DNA of 64,000 bases from Candidatus Paracaedibacteraceae bacterium (GCA_019636035.1 JAHBYI010000002.1:248001-312000), one strand, 5' to 3'. Positions 15,226-22,864 are shown, counted from the stretch's first letter. The notes: generated from the sequence alone by a model not told the origin. Program-made: numbers and translations.

Positions 15226-17412
15226 TTGAGTGTACACGTGTTGCCACAACGTCGAGATGACTTTATCGCTGATCATTTAAATTCCCCGCAACGCCGTGCC
15301 GTTGAAACCACAGATGGGGCTGTTCTCGTCCTCGCGGGTGCAGGGACAGGCAAGACCCGTGTGCTGACAACGCGCATTGCCCATATTATCGCTAGTGGCC
15401 TTGCTTTTCCTAATCAAATTCTGGCTGTTACTTTTACCAATAAAGCCGCGGCTGAAATGAAAGAGCGGGTGGCCTCTCAGATCGCAAGACCCATTGAGGG
15501 GTTTTGGATTGGTACATTTCACTCTCTGGCGGTTCGTATCTTGCGGCGTCATGCTGATTTGGTTGGCCTGACAAGTGATTTTACAATTTTGGATACCGAT
15601 GATCAGCAACGGCTCTTAAAGCAAATTATGCAGGCTCAGGGGATTGATGATAAGAAGAATCCTCCAAAGATGGTGGCGAGTATTATCAGCCGTTGGAAAG
15701 ATCGAGGATTGCTTCCCGATCGGGTTAGTGCAGCGGAAAGCTCTGGGAATCGGATGTTACTGGCCATTTATAAAGAATACCAGGAGCGGCTGCGGATTTT
15801 AAATGCCGCTGATTTTGGGGACTTATTGCTTCATAATCTAACGATTTTCCAGGCGCACCCACAGGTGTTACAATCCTATCAGCAACAATTCAAGTATATT
15901 TTGGTCGATGAGTATCAAGATACGAACATCTCACAATACCTATGGTTGCGGATGCTGGCCATGGGTCATGCTAATATTTGCTGCGTGGGGGATGATGACC
16001 AGTCCATTTATGCTTGGCGTGGGGCAGAAGTTGGTAATATCCTGCGTTTTGAAGAAGATTTTCCCGGGGCAACTGTCATACGTCTTGAACAAAACTATCG
16101 CTCAACACCGCATATTCTGGGGGCAGCTGCGGGTTTGATTGCCCATAACTCCGGGCGATTTGACAAAACGCTGTGGACAGATGTTGATCACGGGGAAAAA
16201 GTTGTTGTGCGTGGAACCTATGATAGTGATCAGGAAGCGCGTTTTATTGGTGATGAGATTGAGCATCGTCAGCGTCAAGGTCAATTGCTGTCGCATATGG
16301 CAATTCTCGTGCGAGCAGGGTATCAGACGCGTGAATTTGAAGACCGATTACTTGTGCTGGGTGTGCCGTATCGTGTGGTTGGGGGGCAAAAATTCTATGA
16401 ACGGATGGAAATTCGCGATGCTCTTGCCTATTTACGACTGGTTGCTCAACCGAGTGATGGTTTGGCTTTTGAGCGCATTATTAATACCCCGCGACGGGGA
16501 GTAGGGGCAACGACATTACAGGTGATTCATAAGGAATCGCGCGCTGCCAATCTATCGCTGGTTGAAACAACCAAGGGATTGCTTGATGAGGGGATGCTTA
16601 AAGGTACGGCTAAAAATGCGTTGCGGGATTTCTTGACGCAGCTGGAATCTTGGCGTGATCGGTTGCCCGATATGGAGCCGGCAACCTTTCTAGAGATGAT
16701 TCTTGATGAATCAGGATACACGGCCATGTGGCGTCAAGACAAATCAGCAGATGCACCAGGGCGACTTGATAACTTAAAGGAATTAGTGCGTGCCATTCGT
16801 GAGTTTGAAACGGTTCAGGCCTTTCTTGAGCATGTGACGCTCGTCATGGATACAACGTCGACGGTTAACGCTGATATGGTTAATTTGATGACATTACACG
16901 CGGCAAAGGGATTAGAGTTTAACACAGTCTTTTTACCGGGGTGGGAAGAAAATATTTTTCCAAATGCTCGGGCTATTGATGAAAATGGGATAGAAGGTTT
17001 GGAGGAAGAACGCCGCCTTGCCTATGTTGGTATCACGCGAGCACGGCAAGAAGCGATCATTACCTATGCTCATAATCGCCGCACTTTTCAAGGGTGGCAG
17101 TACTCAACACCGTCTCGTTTTATTACAGAGTTGCCGGCTGACCATGTGCGATCAATCCAGGCCAGCGGTGCCGAAGCGTTACATGGCCCTCGATCCCTGT
17201 CGGGGCAACAGCGTGTTCAAAGTCGAGCCGGTATCTTTGATGCAGAGTTTACGGTCGAGCCAACGCATACTTTTGTCAAAGGGGTGCGTGTGTTCCATCT
17301 GAAATTTGGATATGGAACAGTTTTGGACGTTGATGGTGATAATATCAAGGTCGAATTTGAAACATCCGGTATAAAAACCGTTGTTGCCGACTATCTTGAT
17401 GGCGCGAGTTAA
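15226..17412 (+). CDS. uvrD: ATP-dependent DNA helicase UvrD/PcrA
   Basis: A superfamily 1 3'-5' helicase of nucleotide-excision and mismatch repair. Motifs appear in order: Walker A AGAGTGKTRVLTTRI near residue 37, TFTNKAAAEMKERV, GTFHSLAVRILRRH, Walker B VDEYQDTN, GDDDQSIYAWRGAE, LEQNYRST, MTLHAAKGLEFNTVFLPGWE, and EEERRLAYVGITRAR. The C terminus has a Tudor-like RNA-polymerase-binding segment (VFHLKFGYGTVLDVDGDNIK). No ATG occurs near the start; TTG 15226, GTG 15238 and TTG 15241 are the candidates and no Shine-Dalgarno stands out, so the first residues are uncertain. Two GTGTACAC palindromes flank the presumed promoter. Confidence 0.94.
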   Translation: MSVHVLPQRRDDFIADHLNSPQRRAVETTDGAVLVLAGAGTGKTRVLTTRIAHIIASGLAFPNQILAVTFTNKAAAEMKERVASQIARPIEGFWIGTFHSLAVRILRRHADLVGLTSDFTILDTDDQQRLLKQIMQAQGIDDKKNPPKMVASIISRWKDRGLLPDRVSAAESSGNRMLLAIYKEYQERLRILNAADFGDLLLHNLTIFQAHPQVLQSYQQQFKYILVDEYQDTNISQYLWLRMLAMGHANICCVGDDDQSIYAWRGAEVGNILRFEEDFPGATVIRLEQNYRSTPHILGAAAGLIAHNSGRFDKTLWTDVDHGEKVVVRGTYDSDQEARFIGDEIEHRQRQGQLLSHMAILVRAGYQTREFEDRLLVLGVPYRVVGGQKFYERMEIRDALAYLRLVAQPSDGLAFERIINTPRRGVGATTLQVIHKESRAANLSLVETTKGLLDEGMLKGTAKNALRDFLTQLESWRDRLPDMEPATFLEMILDESGYTAMWRQDKSADAPGRLDNLKELVRAIREFETVQAFLEHVTLVMDTTSTVNADMVNLMTLHAAKGLEFNTVFLPGWEENIFPNARAIDENGIEGLEEERRLAYVGITRARQEAIITYAHNRRTFQGWQYSTPSRFITELPADHVRSIQASGAEALHGPRSLSGQQRVQSRAGIFDAEFTVEPTHTFVKGVRVFHLKFGYGTVLDVDGDNIKVEFETSGIKTVVADYLDGAS

Positions 17413-17420
17413 TCTTTTCT

Positions 17421-17492
17421 TATGATCTATAGATCATAACTTGACAATATGATCTGTAGATCATATATTGTATTTATGATCTGTAGATCATA
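17421..17492 (+). promoter_or_regulatory. Promoter with three evenly spaced 18-bp palindromic operators
   Basis: The palindrome TATGATCTRTAGATCATA occurs at 17421-17438, 17448-17465 and 17475-17492, exactly 27 bp apart. A consensus promoter is embedded: TTGACA at 17441-17446, a 17-bp spacer filled by the second operator, and TATATT at 17464-17469. The third operator covers the expected transcription start. This is the layout of an autorepressed HTH gene. Confidence 0.92.
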
Positions 17493-17505
17493 TTGAGAGG
17501 AAACT

Positions 17506-17757
17506 ATGCTTCACTATGCACGTAATGCAAAACAATTAGGGCACGCACTCAGAGAGTTACGAGTTCAAAAGGGATTTACTCAAAAGCAACTTGCTGAACG
17601 GGTTGGCGTTTGGCAAGAAACTATTTCTAATGTCGAACGAGGTTCAGATGGGGCAAAGTTAGAGACAGTTTTTGCTCTTCTTAGTGTTTTGGACTATGAG
17701 ATTGAAATTATTGAACGTCGAAAAGGTTCAATCAATGAATTTGAGAGTATATTCTGA
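17506..17757 (+). CDS. HipB-like XRE-family HTH repressor, orphan
   Basis: An 83-residue DNA-binding protein. The XRE helix-turn-helix is clear: LRELRVQKGFTQKQLAERVG then VWQETISNVERGSDGAKLET, followed by a dimerising strand LLSVLDYEIEIIERRK as in HipB antitoxins. GAGAGGAAAC precedes the ATG. The three 18-bp operators upstream are almost certainly its own sites. A HipA-type kinase gene would be expected next but none follows: the adjacent sequence is a terminator-containing 46-bp direct repeat and then an F-box cassette. It may be a relic of a toxin-antitoxin pair or a stand-alone repressor. It differs in sequence from the HipB at the right edge of the window. Confidence 0.82.
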   Translation: MLHYARNAKQLGHALRELRVQKGFTQKQLAERVGVWQETISNVERGSDGAKLETVFALLSVLDYEIEIIERRKGSINEFESIF

Positions 17758-17762
17758 TGCAC

Positions 17763-17808
17763 CATGGATCTATTGTGCCATTAAAAAACCCCGCTATTTG
17801 CGGGGTTT
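17763..17808. repeat. 46-bp direct repeat, left copy, containing a terminator hairpin
   Basis: Identical to 19054-19099 except for one base (CTATTGTGCC here, CTATTATGCC there). It includes the hairpin AAAACCCCGC / GCGGGGTTT, the same one that ends the rplI transcript from the other side. At this site it may terminate the HipB-like gene. It marks the left edge of the F-box cassette. Confidence 0.9.
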
Positions 17809-17910
17809 CCTGACTTCTGCCAAAACAGCAAGATTTTAGAGAATCCAAAAAATAATATATTATATATCAATATGTTATAAAAACCCTGGCGTGTAAAACT
17901 GCAGTAATAA

Positions 17911-19054
17911 GCAGAAGTCAGGAAAAATTAACATCTACGTATTTTATACGTATGGTATTTCTGACTGAAATGCATAATTCTAGTTTGGTTGTAATTAAAC
18001 CAATATAAATAATCAGTTAATAGATTTTACTCTGATATACATACGGAAGGTATAAATATGTTTCAAACAAATACAAAAAAATTACTGCCCCCCTTTTTTC
18101 TAGGATGCTTACTATCAACAACTTTAGTTCAGGCTCATGATTCTTTAGATTCTGAAATAAAAAGCAATACTCCATTCCCACTTCAAGAACTCCCCATAGA
18201 GTTACAAATTAAAGTGGCTAATTATTTAGATAAAAGTGCTTTAGACACACTAGCGGAATCTTCCAAATACGGAAGAACACTAGCCTTGACGAGCAACCGT
18301 GATGAGTTGCAATTAAATATTACCGGTGATGTACATCCAGAGGCTCTTCAACGGGCGTCGGTCATAAAGTTTGATCTACCAAATGATAATCTTATTCAAG
18401 CAATCAAACATCTTTTAACAAATAATATGCCAGAAACACTGGAGCATGTTAAAACTTTGTCCATTAGTCATGGAGATATAAACAAAGACTTTATTTGTGA
18501 GCTTCTAAATTTATTAGACCAAACTCCTTTGCCAAATATTGAAAACATCTATATACAGACTTCAAATAACGTCCCTAGGTATTGTACTGTTAATGGTGTT
18601 GCCCAAGGGGTTAAGTTTCAACAAATCACATTCTATTATGATGATGAAGACGATGGGAGTAAATCATTAACGTGTTATTGCACCAATTTAACAGATGCCA
18701 ATCGGCTTGGCTTAATTCAATCATCATTTATTAAAAGAGTAACAGATCTATCTATCTTTGAAGATATAAGTCTACCAACAATCACGGAATTGGAGAACCT
18801 CGACCTTCCTTTATTAAAGGTGCTAAATGTTCCTGGAGATATTGAACTGCGAGACGTTTTAGATTCACGATTAGCTTCTAAGCAATATAAAATAAGTACT
18901 ATAGGAGCATAAACTCTAGTTCGGTAGATTAGATGATTTTAGTTCTTGAATACAGCCTCTTTCTGTGTGAGAGAGGCTGTTCAGTAATCGGTGGAATTTC
19001 CCGCATTGAAAAGAGCTAATGAATCTAACCGTTACAAGATATCCTGACTTCTGC
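17911..19054. mobile_element. Putative cassette bounded by 12-bp inverted repeats and carrying the F-box gene
   Basis: GCAGAAGTCAGG at 17911-17922 and its exact complement CCTGACTTCTGC at 19043-19054 bound a 1,144-base segment that contains one gene. A further CCTGACTTCTGC lies at 17809-17820, directly after the left 46-bp direct repeat. No transposase is present, so it would need an enzyme from elsewhere, or it may have arisen by recombination between the repeats. The 137 bases before the gene are AT-rich and hold its presumed promoter. After the gene a hairpin with the arms ACAGCCTCT and AGAGGCTGT (about 18952-18980) could end transcription. Confidence 0.5.
18058..18912 (+). CDS. Exported F-box-like protein with leucine-rich helices
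   Basis: A 284-residue protein with a signal peptide (LLPPFFLGCLLSTTLVQAHD, cleavage near residue 27). Residues 42-71 form an F-box: PLQELPIELQIKVANYLDKS then ALDTLAESSK, matching the L-P-x-E-L-x-x-x-I-x-x-Y-L pattern that binds Skp1 in eukaryotes. The remainder has leucine-spaced segments like irregular leucine-rich repeats, for example LEHVKTLSISHGDI, LPNIENIYIQTS and VTDLSIFEDISLPTITELEN with LDLPLLKVLNVPGDI. This F-box plus repeat layout is that of bacterial ubiquitin-ligase mimics in Legionella and amoeba symbionts. Base composition is more AT-rich than in its neighbours, which agrees with transfer. Delivery into a host cell is inference. Confidence 0.75.
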   Translation: MFQTNTKKLLPPFFLGCLLSTTLVQAHDSLDSEIKSNTPFPLQELPIELQIKVANYLDKSALDTLAESSKYGRTLALTSNRDELQLNITGDVHPEALQRASVIKFDLPNDNLIQAIKHLLTNNMPETLEHVKTLSISHGDINKDFICELLNLLDQTPLPNIENIYIQTSNNVPRYCTVNGVAQGVKFQQITFYYDDEDDGSKSLTCYCTNLTDANRLGLIQSSFIKRVTDLSIFEDISLPTITELENLDLPLLKVLNVPGDIELRDVLDSRLASKQYKISTIGA

Positions 19055-19099
19055 ATGGATCTATTATGCCATTAAAAAACCCCGCTATTTGCGGGGTTT
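19054..19099 (-). terminator. 46-bp direct repeat, right copy, with the rplI terminator
   Basis: The stem CCCCGC / GCGGGG is flanked by AAAAAA and TTTTTT, and lies 19 bases beyond the rplI stop on the minus strand, so it is a good intrinsic terminator for the ribosomal-protein operon. It duplicates 17763-17808 with one mismatch. Confidence 0.88.
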
Positions 19100-19117
19100 T
19101 TTGCTTTAAAAGCGAGC

Positions 19118-19642
19118 TTACGCTTCGGCTGCAACAGGTTCTGCATCAGAATTTGTGTTTGCTGACTTTGCTTTTGCAATTTCAACAACAGCTTCTTCTT
19201 CAGAACGCGCAACAACGACGCCAACGTAAACAGATACTTCCGGGTGAAGAACAACGCGTGCCTTGTGAACACCAAGTGTCTTAATCGGAGCATCCAATTG
19301 AACTTGGTTACGGGCAACGCCATATCCGTTTGTCTTAAGTATATCTGCGATGTCCATGCTACGAACGGAACCATAGAGGTGACCTGTTTCAGAAGCTTGA
19401 CGAATCAAAGTAACGGAAACATTGTCCATTTTCTTGGAAACAGCTTGGGCTTCGTCACGACGCTTTAGGTTTTCAGCTTCCAAATGTATTTTTTGGTTTT
19501 GGAAAAACTCTAGGTTAGCTTTGGATGCGCGAAGAGCCTTTTTCTGAGGCAATAGATAGTTACGAGCATAACCGTTCTTAACTTCGACGACATCACCCAT
19601 TTGACCGAGTTTCTCAACTCGTTGTAATAGAATAATTTGCAT
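19118..19642 (-). CDS. rplI: 50S ribosomal protein L9
   Basis: L9 binds 23S rRNA near the base of the L1 stalk. The N-terminal domain is canonical: [20 protein letters not shown] then [20 protein letters not shown], followed by the connecting helix and the C-terminal domain with [20 protein letters not shown]. The 174-residue length is normal for alphaproteobacteria, with a short Ala/Glu-rich tail. It is the last gene of rpsF-rpsR-rplI, 19 bp after rpsR. Confidence 0.97.
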   Translation of the reverse strand: MQIILLQRVEKLGQMGDVVEVKNGYARNYLLPQKKALRASKANLEFFQNQKIHLEAENLKRRDEAQAVSKKMDNVSVTLIRQASETGHLYGSVRSMDIADILKTNGYGVARNQVQLDAPIKTLGVHKARVVLHPEVSVYVGVVVARSEEEAVVEIAKAKSANTNSDAEPVAAEA

Positions 19643-19661
19643 TGATATCTCTCCGTCTGGA

Positions 19662-19928
19662 TTAGTCGTTTACGTAAGGCATAATTGCCAAGAAACGAGC
19701 GCGTTTAATAGCGACTGCAAGTTCGCGTTGCTTCTTTGTGGAAACAGCACTGATGCGACTTGGCATCATCTTGCCGCGTTCGGATACAAACTTAAATAAT
19801 GTCTTTGCATCTTTGTAATCAATCTTCATCGCGCCTTCGCCTGTAAAGGGGCATGACTTGCGGCGACGGAAGAATTGACGACGTTGAGGTGCGGAACGGT
19901 CTTGGTTGTTATCAAAATCTCTTGCCAT
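19662..19928 (-). CDS. rpsR: 30S ribosomal protein S18
   Basis: S18 sits on the platform of the small subunit beside S6. The 88-residue product has the conserved [20 protein letters not shown] segment and [20 protein letters not shown] then [21 protein letters not shown] short N-terminal extension ([18 protein letters not shown]) is present. Its ATG overlaps the rpsF stop by one base, so the two are translationally coupled, as usual for this operon. Confidence 0.97.
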   Translation of the reverse strand: MARDFDNNQDRSAPQRRQFFRRRKSCPFTGEGAMKIDYKDAKTLFKFVSERGKMMPSRISAVSTKKQRELAVAIKRARFLAIMPYVND

Positions 19929-20323
19929 TATGCATTCTCCGCTGTTTCTGTAACGACATCATCAGAATCATCATAGCTACGGCTACGGTCTGGATTGTAA
20001 TTTTTTTGTTGCATCAAAGCTGATGGATTCGGATCATGAGCTTCAACACGAACGGTCAAGTGACGCAAAACGTTTTCGTTCAATTTCATTTGACGTTCAA
20101 CTTCTTTAACAACATCGGATGCTGCTTTGATGTTCATCAAAACATAGTGACCCTTTGCGTTTTTCTTAATCGGATAAGCCAATGTGCGAAGACCACAAAA
20201 TTCAGTCTTAGCAACATCACCGCCATTATCGCGGATAATTTTTGTATAATCTTGTGTCAATGTCTCAACCTGATTAGCGGTCGCATCTTGACGTACGATA
20301 AATACTGTTTCGTACAGTTTCAT
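19928..20323 (-). CDS. rpsF: 30S ribosomal protein S6
   Basis: S6 binds the central domain of 16S rRNA with S18. The 131-residue protein starts [20 protein letters not shown] and has [20 protein letters not shown] plus [14 protein letters not shown]. The C-terminal extension after about residue 107 is charged and variable ([14 protein letters not shown]). It is the first gene of the operon. The 307-base gap upstream holds its promoter, that of the channel gene, and one CGTGTAC-type inverted repeat; I saw no gene there. Confidence 0.96.
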   Translation of the reverse strand: MKLYETVFIVRQDATANQVETLTQDYTKIIRDNGGDVAKTEFCGLRTLAYPIKKNAKGHYVLMNIKAASDVVKEVERQMKLNENVLRHLTVRVEAHDPNPSALMQQKNYNPDRSRSYDDSDDVVTETAENA

Positions 20324-20418
20324 TGTTACTCCTTATGGATATAAACTTATTGTTCAAAAACAAGCTACAGCCACCATTAACAAGCTTATTTGTCCCATTT
20401 GTGGGTTACTTTCCAGCC

Positions 20419-20437
20419 CGTGTACTCAACGTACACG
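20419..20437. repeat. CGTGTAC-N5-GTACACG inverted repeat
   Basis: CGTGTACTCAACGTACACG has a seven-base perfect stem and a five-base loop. The same stem with a different loop (TAACT) lies at 21618-21636 inside repeat family 1. It sits between the divergent rpsF and channel genes and could be a protein-binding site or the remains of a repeat. Confidence 0.6.
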
Positions 20438-20630
20438 TCACAGTAAAGGCCTGCAAATAAACCAAATAATCTTTGTTGCTGATCACGTGGCAAGGAGAAT
20501 TTTAGATTCGAGTGAAAATAAAAAACTCTGTCCACAATATACTATTAATTAACTTAAAACGCAAGGGGTTGTTTGGTTTGCAGAAATTTGTTCAAATTTA
20601 AGAGAGAGACATCAAAGGAGTGAGGTAACA

Positions 20631-21407
20631 ATGCCTAGATTATATGTGATGGAAAGTGCGCTTGCGCGCTTTATGGAAAGCAAGATCGTCCATTATGTTA
20701 TCGGGATTTTGGTTTTGGTTAATGTTGGGGGCTTGTTGGCGTTAACCTATTATCAACCACCATCGGAAATTCATTCGATATTGGTCAATCTGGATCATTT
20801 CATTTTAGGTATTTTTATCGTTGAAATTACGCTCAGATTTTTGGCAAATGGGCGGTTGTTCTTCAAATCACCCTGGAACGTCTTTGATTTCATTATTATT
20901 TTTGGATCAGCCTTACCGTTGGGTTTGAGTGCTGAGATTATGCGGTCATTGCGTGTCCTTCGTCTGTTCTATTTTATTGAGATTTCACCTAAGATGCGCC
21001 ACATTGTGCAGGGATTGTACAAATCGTTGCCTGGCATCGTCAAGGTGACGATTATGCTGTTGATTATCTTTTTTACCTTCAGCATTCTTGGTGTTTTGCT
21101 GTTTCCGGAATCTGAGCGTTTTGCCGATGCGGGTATTGTGATGCACACACTGTTCCAAGTATTGAGCGGTGATGACTGGTATAATGTCTTACGTGATGTG
21201 CAGAAGAACTATAGCTATGCTTGGATTTATTTTTACTTATTTTATATCGTCATGGTTTTTGTTATTTTGAATTTGTTCATTGGTGTTGTTGTCGGTGCCC
21301 TACAAGCAGCTGAAGAGAGAGACGATGCACCCACTGAGGATGACCAAACGAAAATCTTGCAAGATATTCAAAAACGGCTCAAGGCTATTGAAAATAAGCT
21401 AAAATAA
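20631..21407 (+). CDS. Voltage-gated-channel-like cation channel (single-domain, six-helix)
   Basis: A 258-residue integral membrane protein of the Ion_trans fold (the NaChBac-type layout). Segments S1 to S4 span about residues 18-118; S4 carries three spaced arginines (IMRSLRVLRLF, R105, R108, R111). The pore region is MHTLFQVLSGDDWYNVLRDV at 171-190 and S6 is YIVMVFVILNLFIGVVVGAL at 205-224. A charged helix at 238-258 could form the tetramer-stabilising coiled coil. The filter LSGDDW differs from the TLESW type of bacterial sodium channels and is closer to the acidic filters of eukaryotic calcium and sodium channel domains. AGGAGTGAGGTAACA gives a good start. It is monocistronic. Ion selectivity cannot be stated from sequence. 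Confidence 0.85.
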   Translation: MPRLYVMESALARFMESKIVHYVIGILVLVNVGGLLALTYYQPPSEIHSILVNLDHFILGIFIVEITLRFLANGRLFFKSPWNVFDFIIIFGSALPLGLSAEIMRSLRVLRLFYFIEISPKMRHIVQGLYKSLPGIVKVTIMLLIIFFTFSILGVLLFPESERFADAGIVMHTLFQVLSGDDWYNVLRDVQKNYSYAWIYFYLFYIVMVFVILNLFIGVVVGALQAAEERDDAPTEDDQTKILQDIQKRLKAIENKLK

Positions 21408-21420
21408 CCTTAGATTATAA

Positions 21421-21573
21421 GAGCTGCCCGGTTCGACAGGTTCATGAATCCCCGGACCACAATTGATATCTCATAGGGTTGTCCCTGCTTTGGCCGTGGC
21501 CAGAGTATTACGACTCTAACCTGGTTAACAGGTCGCGAGAGGATCATATATACACCATCGGCCAGGGCGGCTC
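21421..21573 (+). ncRNA. Candidate structured RNA of unknown family (low confidence)
   Basis: The ends pair: GAGCTGCCC at 21421-21429 with GGGCGGCTC at 21565-21573, nine pairs with one G-T. Inside are CCGG...CCGG at about 21428-21464, TGGC-CGTG-GCCA at 21491-21502, AGAGT...ACTCT at 21502-21517 and CCTG-GTTAA-CAGG at 21520-21532. It lies in a 307-base gap between the channel gene and hemF that has no coding frame. It lacks a tag frame and CCA end, so it is not tmRNA, and the SRP-loop and RNase P cores are absent. It may instead be a decayed repeat. Confidence 0.3.
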
Positions 21574-21576
21574 TCC

Positions 21577-21680
21577 TATAGCCGACCCATTATAATCCGG
21601 CTATGCGTAGCGTCTCTCGTGTACTAACTGTACACGTCGCTCCTCGCGTCTGTATCCGTATTAAATGGCTCTAGCTATAT
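21577..21680 (+). repeat. Dispersed repeat family 1, copy 2
   Basis: It begins with a hairpin, ATAGCCG...CGGCTAT. It continues with CGTGTACTAACTGTACACG (21618-21636), CGCTCCTCGCGTCTGTATC, and ends GTATTAAATGGCTCTAGCTA. It is homologous to 9279-9382 in inverted orientation and to the shortened copy at 43303-43350. Confidence 0.78.
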
Positions 21681-21714
21681 AATAATGTTATAATGTAGCG
21701 AATTGCTGATCAGC

Positions 21715-22572
21715 TTACCATACGGCAACAGGCGGCAACGACATCAGGATAGCTTCAGTGTTACCATTTGTTTGCAGGCCAAACTTTGTGCCACGGTCAT
21801 ACAGCAAGTTAAACTCAGCATAACGCCCACGCTTTTGAAGTTGTTTTTGTTTGTCTTCTGCTGTCCACGGTTTCTGGAAATGACGACGCACAAGTTCAGG
21901 ATAAATCTTCAGGAAGGTGAGGCCAACATCACGCGTAAAGGCGTAATCCGTATCGAACGATCCCGAATCAACATAATCGTAGAAAATTCCGCCTACACCT
22001 CGGGCTTCGTTGCGATGGGGCAGATAAAAATATTCATCGCACCATAATTTGAATTTTGCATAATAATTAGGATCGTATTGATCGCAGCAATTGCGAAAAG
22101 CCTGATGGAAATCTTTGGTATCTTCTTGGAATTCAAATGTTGGTGTCAGATCTGCACCACCACCAAACCATGATTTTGATGTCACAATGTGTCGTGTGTT
22201 CATATGAACAGCGGGTACCAACGGATTGAGAGGGTGAATGACGAGGGATATGCCACATGCCCAAAAGGTTGGGTTTTCAGAGGTTCCAGGGATCTCTTTT
22301 GCAAATTGTTCCGGGAACTGACCTTGGACACAGGAAACATTGACGCCAGCTTTTTCAAATACTCGTCCTTTTAAAACTGACATTGTCCCACCACCACCAT
22401 TATTATCTGGCTGTGTCGGGTCGTTGCGTTGCCAAGATTCGCGGCGGAATTGACCAGGTAACAGATAATCGTGATCGTATTCTTCTTCAATTTTCTCTAG
22501 CTCAGAACAGATATCATCACGAAGTTTGATTGTCCATTTTTCGAATTCAGCTTTTTGTTCAAGTGTAGTCAT
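21715..22572 (-). CDS. hemF: Oxygen-dependent coproporphyrinogen III oxidase
   Basis: HemF decarboxylates coproporphyrinogen III to protoporphyrinogen IX using oxygen. The 285-residue product contains the family signatures: NNGGGGTMSVLKGRVFEKAG near residue 57, NTRHIVTSKSWFGGGADLTP, and the C-terminal RGRYAEFNLLYDRGTKFGLQ followed by TNGNTEAILMSLPP. A good Shine-Dalgarno (AGGAGATTAAC) precedes the ATG. Use of the oxygen-dependent enzyme fits the aerobic respiratory chain encoded by nuo in this window. Confidence 0.96.
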   Translation of the reverse strand: MTTLEQKAEFEKWTIKLRDDICSELEKIEEEYDHDYLLPGQFRRESWQRNDPTQPDNNGGGGTMSVLKGRVFEKAGVNVSCVQGQFPEQFAKEIPGTSENPTFWACGISLVIHPLNPLVPAVHMNTRHIVTSKSWFGGGADLTPTFEFQEDTKDFHQAFRNCCDQYDPNYYAKFKLWCDEYFYLPHRNEARGVGGIFYDYVDSGSFDTDYAFTRDVGLTFLKIYPELVRRHFQKPWTAEDKQKQLQKRGRYAEFNLLYDRGTKFGLQTNGNTEAILMSLPPVAVW

Positions 22573-22601
22573 GTTAATCTCCTAAATTGTCCTTATCTTA
22601 G

Positions 22602-22864
22602 CATGACTTCGATAAATTGTTGCCTAGATGATGTTGTAAGTGGCGGATTCTCTCACCTCTCCCCTTGTGGGAGAGGTCGACCGTAGGTCGGGTGAGGGGG
22701 CAAAACAAATAAATCAACAAAAGCAATTAGCAGACTTTTATTTTTTATTGCTTATTAGTACCCCTCACCCGGTTGTTAGCCGACCTCTCCCACAAGGGGA
22801 GAGGTGAGAGAATCTACCAGTTGCAAGACACATCAGCACCCTTTATTTCTTATATCGAACTCAT
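22602..22864. repeat. Dispersed palindromic repeat family 2, full copy (B), MITE-like
   Basis: Two inverted arms of about 105 bases face each other. The left arm runs from CATGACTTCGATAA to GGGTGAGGGG; the right arm is its complement, from CCCCTCACCC to TTATATCGAACTCATG. The CTCTCACCTCTCCCCTTGTG and GGGAGAGGTCG blocks match exactly in both arms. An AT-rich centre of about 55 bases (22700-22757) has no frame. It lies in the 455-base gap between hemF and the next gene; the rest of the gap (22865-23027) is AT-rich and shows only a presumed promoter. Confidence 0.85.

Noticed and set aside
17421-17492. CRISPR-like spacing of three palindromes
   Set aside because: Only three units with 9-bp gaps that contain promoter elements; these are operators.
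21415-21580. Start of this gap (CTGCCCGGTTCGACAGG) looks like the beginning of a tmRNA gene
   Set aside because: No tag reading frame, no resume codon region and no CCA-ended acceptor half could be found; alphaproteobacterial tmRNA is also circularly permuted. I keep it only as an unassigned structured region.
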